A stretch of DNA of 64,000 bases from contig NZ_JAGFNP010000011.1 in the NCBI RefSeq assembly GCF_017592475.1, forward strand, positions 93,455-157,454. The letters are read 5' to 3'. The DNA comes from Glycomyces niveus. Lineage in GTDB: Bacteria; Actinomycetota; Actinomycetes; Mycobacteriales; Micromonosporaceae. Made by a program: the position numbers and the translations under genes. Of the stretch, positions 8,414 through 15,374 are shown piece after piece. Under the pieces are notes generated by a model. It was not told the DNA's origin. It saw only the letters and a list, made by a program, of their open reading frames with translations, and ran no database searches. The stretch's first letter is position 1. Each line of letters begins with the position of its first letter.

Positions 8414-9996
8414 AACGCCGCAAAGGCACGAGTGAAAGCCTGCTGACGAAGGCGGGCGGCGAGCTCGACGACCGCTTCAAGCTCGCACTGCCCTCCCGGA
8501 TCCTGTTCAACAAGGTCTTCCCCGACCACTGGTCCTTCCTCCTGGGCGAGATCGCGCTGTTCTCGTTCATCCTGCTGCTGCTCTCGGGCACGTTCCTGGC
8601 GCTGTTCTTCGAGCCCTCGATGGTCGAGGTGACCTACAACGGCGTGTACGTGCCGCTGCAGGGCATCGAGATGTCGCAGGCCTACCACTCGGCGCTGGAC
8701 CTCTCCTTCGAGGTGCGCGGCGGCCTGTTCATGAGGCAGATGCACCACTGGTCGACGCTGCTGTTCATGGCGTCGATCCTGGTCCACATGCTCCGGATCT
8801 TCTTCACCGGCGCATTCCGCGCGCCGCGCGAGACGAACTGGATGATCGGCATCGTGCTGTTCTGGCTCGGCTTCTTCGAGGGCTTCTTCGGCTACTCGCT
8901 GCCGGACGACGGCCTCTCGGGCACGGGCCTGCGCATCATGGAGGGCATGACCGAGTCGATCCCGTTCATCGGCCCGTGGGCCTCCGCGGCGCTGTTCGGC
9001 GGGCAGTTCCCGGGCACCAGCGTCATCTCGATGCTGTACATCATCCACGTGTTCGTGTTCCCGCTGCTCCTGCTCGCGCTCATCACGGTCCACGTCGGTC
9101 TCGTGTTCGTGCAGAAGCACACGCAGTGGCCCGGCCCGGGCCGCACCGAGCACAACGTGGTCGGCTTCCGGATGTTCCCGAACTACGTCATGAAGCAGGT
9201 CGGCTTCATGCTGTTCATCTGGGGCGTCCTCGGCGCGATGGCGGGCCTGTTCCAGATCAACCCGATCTGGCTCTTCGGCCCCTACGAGGTCTCGGTCGTG
9301 TCCTCGGCCTCGCAGCCCGACTTCTACGTCATGTACCTCGACGGCCTGATCCGCCTCTTCCCGGCCTGGGAGCTGCGCATCCCGCCGTACTTCACGCTGC
9401 CGCCGGTGTTCTGGCCGGGCATCGTGGGCATGGGGCTCTCGGTCATGCTGCCGCTGCTGTACCCGGCGCTGGAGCGGCGGTTCACCAAGGACCGCGGCCA
9501 CCACAACCTGCTGCAGCGTCCGCGCGACAACGCGGGCCGCACCAGCCTCGGCGTCATGGTCGTGGTCTTCTGGATCATCGGCGTGATCTCCGGCGGCAAC
9601 GACGTGTTCGCCGAGAAGTTCGACATCAGCCTGAACGCCATGACCTGGGCGGGCCGCATCGGCCTCGTGGTCCTGCCGATCATCGCGTACTACGTGACGT
9701 ACCGGATCTGCCTGGGCCTGCAGCAGCACGACCGCGAGGTGCTCGCGCACGGCCTGGAGACGGGCATCCTGATGCGCGACCCGAACGGCCGCTTCTACGA
9801 GGTGCACCAGCCGCTCGCCGAGCCGGACGAGCACGGCCACACCGAGCTGGAGTACAACGGCTGGGTGGTCCCGAAGAAGATGAACCGCATCGGCGCGCTG
9901 CCGCCCGCCGACAAGGGCTTCTTCAAGTCGATCGAGGAGCCGTCCGAGGACGGCCGCGCCGAGCGGCGCGACGAGATCGAGTCGGGCAGGCACTAG
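8410..9996 (+). CDS. qcrB: Cytochrome b subunit of cytochrome bc1
   Basis: A 528-aa polytopic protein with the quinol oxidation and reduction sites. Haem-ligand segments typical of cytochrome b are seen: RQMHHWSTLLF and HMLRIFFTGAFR in the first bundle, and YIIHVFVFPLLLL with HVGLVFVQKH in the second. The sequence GYSLPDDGLSGTGLRI is characteristic of the family. A hydrophilic C-terminal extension of about 110 residues follows the membrane core, as in other actinobacterial QcrB proteins. It is the last gene of the operon; a strong terminator lies 12 nt after the stop. Confidence 0.96.
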   Translation: MKRRKGTSESLLTKAGGELDDRFKLALPSRILFNKVFPDHWSFLLGEIALFSFILLLLSGTFLALFFEPSMVEVTYNGVYVPLQGIEMSQAYHSALDLSFEVRGGLFMRQMHHWSTLLFMASILVHMLRIFFTGAFRAPRETNWMIGIVLFWLGFFEGFFGYSLPDDGLSGTGLRIMEGMTESIPFIGPWASAALFGGQFPGTSVISMLYIIHVFVFPLLLLALITVHVGLVFVQKHTQWPGPGRTEHNVVGFRMFPNYVMKQVGFMLFIWGVLGAMAGLFQINPIWLFGPYEVSVVSSASQPDFYVMYLDGLIRLFPAWELRIPPYFTLPPVFWPGIVGMGLSVMLPLLYPALERRFTKDRGHHNLLQRPRDNAGRTSLGVMVVVFWIIGVISGGNDVFAEKFDISLNAMTWAGRIGLVVLPIIAYYVTYRICLGLQQHDREVLAHGLETGILMRDPNGRFYEVHQPLAEPDEHGHTELEYNGWVVPKKMNRIGALPPADKGFFKSIEEPSEDGRAERRDEIESGRH

Positions 9997-10008
9997 CAAG
10001 GCATGAGC

Positions 10009-10038
10009 ACGGGGCCGCACCGGAAGGTGCGGCCCCGT
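10009..10038. terminator. Terminator between qcrB and the GH10 gene
   Basis: A 13-bp perfect stem (10009-10021 with 10026-10038) with a GGAA tetraloop sits between two convergent genes and may work in both directions. Confidence 0.85.
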
Positions 10039-10048
10039 TCCGCTTGCG

Positions 10049-11293
10049 CTACTTGAGTTCGGCGGCGAGGTGCGCCTCGCCGGCCGCGTCCAGGGTGAAC
10101 GCGGCGTCGCGGCCCCCGCTGGTGACGAGGTAGTCGCCGAGGAAGCCCCTGAACCGCAGGCGGCCCTCCTCGTCGGTGGTGAGGGTCGTGGCCGGGGTGC
10201 CCCACTCCTCGTTGACGAGGTGGTGGAGGCGGTCGTACGCGGGCTTGGGGGAGCCGTCGAGGCGCACGAAGCCGCCCGGGGCGCCCAGCCACATGCCCGC
10301 GTCGTTCATGCCCCAGTAGGTGACGGCCTCGACCGACGGGTGCGCCAGGAGCGTGCGGTAGTGGCGCTCGATCTCGTCCGCTTGGCGCGCTTCGCCTTCG
10401 GGGGTCGAGGGCCAGGAGGGAACCTGGTGGTCGTTGAGGTCCTCGATCTCGGGCGGCATGAGGTCGCCGGAGACGATGGTGGTCTCGGTGAAGTGGATCG
10501 GCAGCCCGTAGCGGGAGAAGCGGTCGAGGATCGCCTCGGTCTTCTCCTCGCCCCAGTAGCCCTGGTGCATGTGGCTCTGCAGGCCCAGGACGTCGATCTT
10601 GACGCCCGCTTCGAGGACGCCTTCGATGAGGCACTCGTAGGCGGCCGACATGTCGAAGTCGTTGAGCAGGAGCACGGCGTTCGGGCCGGCCTCGCGGGCG
10701 GCGTCGAAGACCATGCGCACCATGGGGATGCGGCCGATGTCGCGGCAGACGCGGGTGATGCCGTTGTCGTACTTGTCGAAGATCGGCATGATGACGACCT
10801 CGTTGATGACGTCCCACATGTCGATGACGCCCGCGAACTCGCTCACCTCGCGCTTGATGCGCTCGACCTGGACGCGGGCGATCTCCTCGTTGTCGAGGTC
10901 GAGCAGCCAGTCGGCGCTGACGGTGTGCCAGGCGAGCGGGTGGCCCTTGACCGGGTGGCCGCGGTCGGCGAACCACTGGGCGACCTTGCGCAGGCGCGCG
11001 GCGTCGGGGTTGCCGCGCTCGGGTTCGTAACGGCCCCAGTAGAACGGGAGGGTCGCGAAGTTGAACAGGCCTTCCCAGAGCTCGGCGTTGCGGGCGTCCC
11101 CCTCGGGGTCCTCGCTGGTGCCGTTGGCGTGGCCGATGAGCTCGAACCCGGTGCAGCCGAACAGGAACTTGTGGCGGGTCTGCTCGAGGGTGACCTCGCG
11201 TCCGGCGAGGGGCGCGCCGTCGGCGGTGAGGGTGACCGTCGCGTCCGCGCTGCGGTGGCGCCGGATGCGATCGTCACTGAAAGTTTCGGTCAT
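10049..11293 (-). CDS. Intracellular GH10 endo-1,4-beta-xylanase
   Basis: A glycoside hydrolase of family 10 that would cut xylo-oligosaccharides inside the cell; no signal peptide is present. From the ATG at 11293 it has 414 aa. The acid/base Glu165 lies in MWDVINEVV and the nucleophile Glu270 in IHFTETTI. The substrate-binding segments GHPLAWH and LLLNDFD are intact. About 35 N-terminal and 50 C-terminal residues flank the barrel; the latter look like a small beta domain. An in-frame ATG at 11311 is the alternative start, but it lies inside a palindrome. Best seen as part of the dispersed xylan set; GH10 fold certain, exact substrate not. Confidence 0.9.
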   Translation of the reverse strand: MTETFSDDRIRRHRSADATVTLTADGAPLAGREVTLEQTRHKFLFGCTGFELIGHANGTSEDPEGDARNAELWEGLFNFATLPFYWGRYEPERGNPDAARLRKVAQWFADRGHPVKGHPLAWHTVSADWLLDLDNEEIARVQVERIKREVSEFAGVIDMWDVINEVVIMPIFDKYDNGITRVCRDIGRIPMVRMVFDAAREAGPNAVLLLNDFDMSAAYECLIEGVLEAGVKIDVLGLQSHMHQGYWGEEKTEAILDRFSRYGLPIHFTETTIVSGDLMPPEIEDLNDHQVPSWPSTPEGEARQADEIERHYRTLLAHPSVEAVTYWGMNDAGMWLGAPGGFVRLDGSPKPAYDRLHHLVNEEWGTPATTLTTDEEGRLRFRGFLGDYLVTSGGRDAAFTLDAAGEAHLAAELK

Positions 11294-11320
11294 TTGATTG
11301 CTACTTTCCATGGAAGTTTC
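11279..11320 (-). promoter_or_regulatory. GAAACTTTC-type boxes at the GH10 start
   Basis: On the minus strand GAAACTTCC, AGGAAAG-like and GAAACTTTC motifs follow each other: plus-strand positions 11312-11320, 11303-11309 and 11279-11287. The first two are joined by the perfect palindrome TTCCATGGAA (11306-11315). Motifs of the form GAAA-N-TTTC have been described before Streptomyces xylanase genes. The third box is within codons 2-5 of the gene if translation starts at 11293. Confidence 0.35.
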
Positions 11321-11369
11321 ACCGCCATGTATTCCAGCAGCCCGCCGGGCGGGAGTCAAGGGGAAACGG

Positions 11370-11406
11370 CGAACGCCGCCGCGCTCCCAGAGCGCGGCGG
11401 CGTTCG
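11370..11406 (-). terminator. Terminator after the RelA/SpoT homologue gene
   Basis: A perfect 16-bp stem (11370-11385 with 11391-11406) with a 5-nt loop lies 12 nt beyond the stop of the RelA/SpoT homologue. Confidence 0.85.
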
Positions 11407-11418
11407 TTGATCGATGCG

Positions 11419-13146
11419 TCAGTAGCGGTCGACGGTGGTGATGAGCTTGTCAGCGAGCTCGTCCGGGTCGAGCTTCTCGCGGGCGAGCGCGAGGTACAGC
11501 GAATCGAGGTCGGGGAAGCCCAGGGACGACGCGACGCCGTGGAGCGGCTGTTCCCCCGCCAGGCCGCGCCCGCGGGCGATCAGCGAGCGCCACAGGCGGT
11601 TCTTTCCGGCCTTGAGTTCGTCCTCGAAGCGCTGCATCGGGATGACGGGGAGCTCGCCGGTGGAGTCGACGTCCTCGATCGAGCCGAACCAGTCGTTAAT
11701 GTGCAGTTGCGCCTCGGGGGTCTTGGCGTGCTCGAGCCATTGCTTCGACGGGCCGTACGGCTGCTCGTTGGTGAGGACGAGTTCGACGGTGTCGCCGTCC
11801 TTCAAGCTCTGGGCGAGGGGGGCGATCTCGCCGTTGACGTAGGCGGCGATGAGGCGGTGGCCCTTGGCCGGGCCGGAGCAGTAGGCGACGTCGACCGGGG
11901 TGGAGGCCTTGGGGACCGTGAGCTGCCCGCCGTCGCGGGTGAAGACGAGGATGTCCTGGTCGGCGAGGTCGCAGCGGAGCGAGTCGAGGAACTGGCCGGA
12001 GTCGGCGACCTCGTGCTGCCAGTCGAGGAGGCGCTGGAGCCAGGGGAGCTGGATTTCGACCGGGTTGGAGCCGGTCTGGCGGAGCCCTGCGACGATGCCG
12101 ACCTCGGCGGTCTCGTGCATCTCCTTGGTGCGGATGAGGAACTCGATCGGGACGCCGCCGGGGCCGGCGACCGCGGTGTGGATCGACTGGTACAGGTTGA
12201 ACTTCTTGGCGGCGATGAGGTCGCGGAACTTGCCGCCGATGGGCTTCCAGAGCTTGTGGATCGCGCCGAGGGCGGCGTAGCAGTCGGTGGCGGGGCCGTC
12301 GACGACGATGACCAGGCGCGGCGGGTCGGCGGGGCCGGTGCCGGGGTGCTTCTGCATCTCGCGGTAGATCGAGTACGGGTGCCGGGGCCGGTCGAGCAGG
12401 CGCGCGGCGACCTTGAACTCGCGCAGGGCGCGGCGCACCTGCGGGGCGATGACGGCGACCTGGCGCTTGCGGTCGGTGTCGGAGCCGAGGTGCTCGTGGA
12501 TGCGCTGGAAGACCTCGGGTTCGAGGGTCTCGAGGACGATGTCCTCGAGTTCGCGCTTGATGACGTAGAGGCCGAGGCGGTCGGCGAGGGGGATGAGGAC
12601 GTCCTTGGTGGCCTCGGCGATGCGGATCTGGCTGGGGCGCTTCTTGAACTTGATGGTCCGCATGTTGTGGAGGCGGTCGGCGAGCTTGATGACCATGACG
12701 CGGATGTCGCGCCCGGCGGTGAGGACCAGCTTGCGGAACGTCTCGGCCTCGGCGGCGGTGCCGAGGTGGATCTTGTCGAGCTTGGTGACGCCGTCGACCA
12801 TGACGGCGATCTCGTCGCCGAAGTCGCTGCGGAGGGCTTCGAGGGAGTAGCTGGTGTCCTCGACGGTGTCGTGGAGGAGCCCGGCCGCGATCGTGGCGGT
12901 GTCGACGCCGAGTTCGGCGAGGATGGTGGAGACGGCGATCGGGTGGGTGATGTAGGGCTCGCCCGAGCGGCGGGCCTGGCCGCGGTGCATCTGCTCGGCG
13001 ATGCGGTAGGCGCGGCGGACGAGGAGCATGTCGGGCTGCTCGCAGTGCGCACGGTGGGCCGCTTCGAGCTGCGCCACCTTGCCCGCGAGGTCCCACGGGT
13101 CTTCAGGTTTGGCAGACCGAGTAGCCGAAAGCAATGCGCGCAACAT
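11419..13146 (-). CDS. RelA/SpoT-family (p)ppGpp hydrolase/synthetase homologue
   Basis: A 575-aa RSH protein. The HD hydrolase domain (about 35-190) has its metal motifs: THPI with His68 and LLHDTVED with His92, Asp93, Glu96 and Asp97, then KLADRLHNMRT. The synthetase-like domain (about 235-355) has HPYSIYREM, DCYAALGAIHKLW and NLYQSIHTAV, but the ATP/GDP site is altered: EFLIRT replaces the usual E-x-Q-I-R-T and KFRDLIA the usual RFKDYIA. A TGS domain follows (about 395-455). There is no ACT domain, so it is shorter than classical Rel and resembles the second RSH of streptomycetes. Hydrolase activity is likely, synthetase doubtful. GGAGG lies 5 nt before the ATG. Confidence 0.88.
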   Translation of the reverse strand: MLRALLSATRSAKPEDPWDLAGKVAQLEAAHRAHCEQPDMLLVRRAYRIAEQMHRGQARRSGEPYITHPIAVSTILAELGVDTATIAAGLLHDTVEDTSYSLEALRSDFGDEIAVMVDGVTKLDKIHLGTAAEAETFRKLVLTAGRDIRVMVIKLADRLHNMRTIKFKKRPSQIRIAEATKDVLIPLADRLGLYVIKRELEDIVLETLEPEVFQRIHEHLGSDTDRKRQVAVIAPQVRRALREFKVAARLLDRPRHPYSIYREMQKHPGTGPADPPRLVIVVDGPATDCYAALGAIHKLWKPIGGKFRDLIAAKKFNLYQSIHTAVAGPGGVPIEFLIRTKEMHETAEVGIVAGLRQTGSNPVEIQLPWLQRLLDWQHEVADSGQFLDSLRCDLADQDILVFTRDGGQLTVPKASTPVDVAYCSGPAKGHRLIAAYVNGEIAPLAQSLKDGDTVELVLTNEQPYGPSKQWLEHAKTPEAQLHINDWFGSIEDVDSTGELPVIPMQRFEDELKAGKNRLWRSLIARGRGLAGEQPLHGVASSLGFPDLDSLYLALAREKLDPDELADKLITTVDRY

Positions 13147-13190
13147 GAAAGCCTCCGATGCCCAAGGTTGACCGCATTCTAGATGTACAA

Positions 13191-13209
13191 CGATTCTTGG
13201 AGAGAATCG
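13191..13209 (-). promoter_or_regulatory. Inverted repeat upstream of the RSH gene
   Basis: CGATTCT and AGAATCG (7-bp arms, 5-nt spacer) form a perfect inverted repeat 44 nt upstream of the RSH start codon. It could be an operator or a 5' leader hairpin. No matching copy was seen elsewhere in the window. Confidence 0.35.
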
Positions 13210-13423
13210 ACACTAGACACTGTCGGATTTCGGCAGGGCCGCCGCCATCGGCGGATGACACACAGTACCCGCGCGGACCGGTGCGTGGAAACCCCAAGCG
13301 CCGCAAATGAATGCGAGACGACTCACGTCCGATTCGCCGGATTGCGCGGATCTCGGCGGATGGCACGGTGGGTTCCGTTGGGACAGCGGAGGGTTCGGAG
13401 AAGTGTCCCATGATGTGGAATGG

Positions 13424-13574
13424 CGCGGCCCCCGAGGTCGGGTGTGTCGGCGATGGATCGCCCCCGGTTTCTATGGTGCCCAGGAGTGTGACAGGGCGTC
13501 GGCATCGCGTGCCCCGGGGTCGGGTGTGTCGAGACGCGAGCGCCCCGGTCTCGATGGTGGCTCAAGGGTGTGAC
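13424..13574. repeat. Degenerate tandem repeat, period about 82 bp
   Basis: Two imperfect copies share GGTCGGGTGTGTCG (13436-13449 and 13518-13531) and, about 38 bp later, ATGGTG plus GTGTGAC. The spacing between copies is 81-82 bp. The copies differ at many positions, so the duplication is old. Confidence 0.5.
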
Positions 13575-13609
13575 CCGGGGGCGGGACGGGTTCGGAGAGG
13601 CGGGGGCGG

Positions 13610-15364
13610 TCAGCGTTCGCCGTTGGGGCGGCGCCAGGGGGAGGGGTCGTGGGGGATGGCGCCGTCCCAGCGCACGGCGCCGTCGAGGCGGCTGGCCCAG
13701 GGGCGTTCTACGGTGACAAGGCGGACGTCGGGTCGGGCGAGCCATTCGAGGAGGAGGCGGGTCTCGGCGGCGTGGGCGGCGTCGGCGACGTCGTCGAGCG
13801 GGTCGACGACGCGGGCGGTCTCGCGCAGCTTCGCGATGTGCGGCATGGGGTCGGCGCGGGGCGGGGTGCGGACGGCCCCGGCGAGCAGCCCGTGGCGGAT
13901 CACGGCGACCTCCCAGCCGCCGCCCTTGGCCCGACCCGCGGCGACGATCTCTCCGGCCGCCACGAGGCTCCTGGTGCGCTCCGTCGCGGCGGCGAGTTGG
14001 AGGTACGCCCCGAGTTCGTCGCGGCGCTCGGCGGCGGTCTCGAACCGCTCGGCCTCCGCGAGCTCGGTCAGGCGCTCGGAGACGGCCGCGGCGATCGGCG
14101 TGGGGTCGCCGTCCATGGCGCGGGCGGCGCGCTCGGCGACCGCCGCGTACTCCTCGGTGGTCACGCTGTGGCGGCACGGCTCGACGCACTTGCCGATCTC
14201 GCCGAGCACGCACGAGGGCGACATCCGCTTGGGGGACAAGCGGGTCCGGCACGACCGGATCGGCAGGGCCGCCTCGATCGCGCCGATCGCGGCCTGCGCC
14301 TGCGTGCCCGAGGTCGGGCCGAGCCGCGGCGTGCCGGGCCCCGGCGGGGTGCGCGAGATCTGCAGGCGCGGGTACGGCTCGTCGGTCAGCCGCACCCACG
14401 AGCGGTGCTCGGGGAACTTCGCGGCCCGGTTGTAGGGCGGCTTCCCGCCGGAGATGAGCCGCAGCTCCGCGACACCCGCTTCGAGCCGGTGCGCGCACTC
14501 GACGACCTCGACGCGCTCGGCCGAGGCGAGCATGTCGCGCAGCCGCCGGCGCTGCTCGGCCGCCGAGAAGTAGCTGCGGACCCGGGCGGCCACGTTGACG
14601 GAGACGCCGATGTAGAGCGCCCGGTCGTCGGCGTCGCGGAAGATGTAGACCCCCGGGCCCTGCGGGAGCCCGTCCGCCAGGTGGCGCTTGCGGCGTTGCA
14701 GCTCAGAGGGAATGGCGCGGCAGAACTCGACGAGGTCGGCGTCGGTGGTCACCCCGTGCCCGGAGGCGCGCTCGATGAGGCCGTGCAGGACCGTGACCGT
14801 GGCGCGGGCGTCGTCGAGCGCCCGGTGGTTCGGGGTGACCGGGGAGCCGAAGAGCCGCGCGAGGGTGCCGAGCCGCCGGTTGGGGACCTCGCTCTTCTCG
14901 GTGAGGCGCCGGGCCAGGACGACCGTGTCGACCACCGGCGGGCGGGGCCAGCGCGTGTCGGTGAGTTCGCAGGCGTGGCGCAGGAACCCGATGTCGAAGC
15001 CGGCGTTGTGGGCGACGAGGGTGGCGCCGCGAGCGAACTCGAGGAACGCGGGGAGGACCGATTCGATGCCGGGCGCGTCGGCGACCATCGCGTCGGTGAT
15101 GCCCGTGAGGCGGGTGACGCGCGGGTCGATGGCCTCGCCGGGGTTGACGAGGGTCCCGAACTCGCCGATGACCTCGCCGCCCTTGACCTTGACGGCGCCG
15201 ATCTCGGTGATGCCGCAGGCGTCGGCGGCGAGCCCGGTGGTCTCGAGGTCGACCACGCAGAACGTCACCTCGGCCAGCGGGGTCCCCAGGCTGTCGAGGG
15301 TCGGCTGGGTGTAGCCGGTGTCGGTGAGCCCGCCTTCGCTCTCGGCAGCGCCGCTTCTGTACAT
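13610..15364 (-). CDS. DEDD exonuclease fused to a UvrC-like GIY-YIG nuclease
   Basis: The 584-aa product joins two nuclease modules. The N-terminal 3'-5' exonuclease of DnaQ/epsilon type shows VVDLETTGL (first Asp and Glu), HNAGFDIGFL and NHRALDDARAT. The second half starts with a GIY-YIG domain, GPGVYIFRD...ALYIGVS, and continues with UvrC-like sequence (KCVEPC and the following helical segment) but lacks the UvrC C-terminal RNase H and helix-hairpin-helix parts. Such fusions are typical of actinobacteria (mycobacterial Rv2191 type) and are assumed to act in DNA repair. ATG at 15364 follows TAGGGT by 7 nt, a leaderless arrangement; a GTG three codons upstream is the alternative. Confidence 0.9.
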   Translation of the reverse strand: MYRSGAAESEGGLTDTGYTQPTLDSLGTPLAEVTFCVVDLETTGLAADACGITEIGAVKVKGGEVIGEFGTLVNPGEAIDPRVTRLTGITDAMVADAPGIESVLPAFLEFARGATLVAHNAGFDIGFLRHACELTDTRWPRPPVVDTVVLARRLTEKSEVPNRRLGTLARLFGSPVTPNHRALDDARATVTVLHGLIERASGHGVTTDADLVEFCRAIPSELQRRKRHLADGLPQGPGVYIFRDADDRALYIGVSVNVAARVRSYFSAAEQRRRLRDMLASAERVEVVECAHRLEAGVAELRLISGGKPPYNRAAKFPEHRSWVRLTDEPYPRLQISRTPPGPGTPRLGPTSGTQAQAAIGAIEAALPIRSCRTRLSPKRMSPSCVLGEIGKCVEPCRHSVTTEEYAAVAERAARAMDGDPTPIAAAVSERLTELAEAERFETAAERRDELGAYLQLAAATERTRSLVAAGEIVAAGRAKGGGWEVAVIRHGLLAGAVRTPPRADPMPHIAKLRETARVVDPLDDVADAAHAAETRLLLEWLARPDVRLVTVERPWASRLDGAVRWDGAIPHDPSPWRRPNGER

Positions 15365-15374
15365 GTACGCCACC

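Larger units (their letters stand above)
13147..13609. other. Gene-free region upstream of the RSH gene
   Basis: This 463-bp gap contains the 19-bp inverted repeat at 13191-13209 near the RSH promoter and, further left of the exonuclease gene, an imperfect tandem duplication of about 82 bp (13424-13574). Frames crossing it are very Arg/Pro rich, which suggests they are not coding. Confidence 0.5.

Noticed and set aside
11407..13182. Long plus-strand open frame of 591 codons opposite the RSH gene
   Set aside because: It is the mirror of the RSH gene: Val/Gly/Asp/Leu-rich composition without domains, while the minus strand has clear HD and TGS motifs. The same holds for other long antisense frames in this GC-rich DNA.
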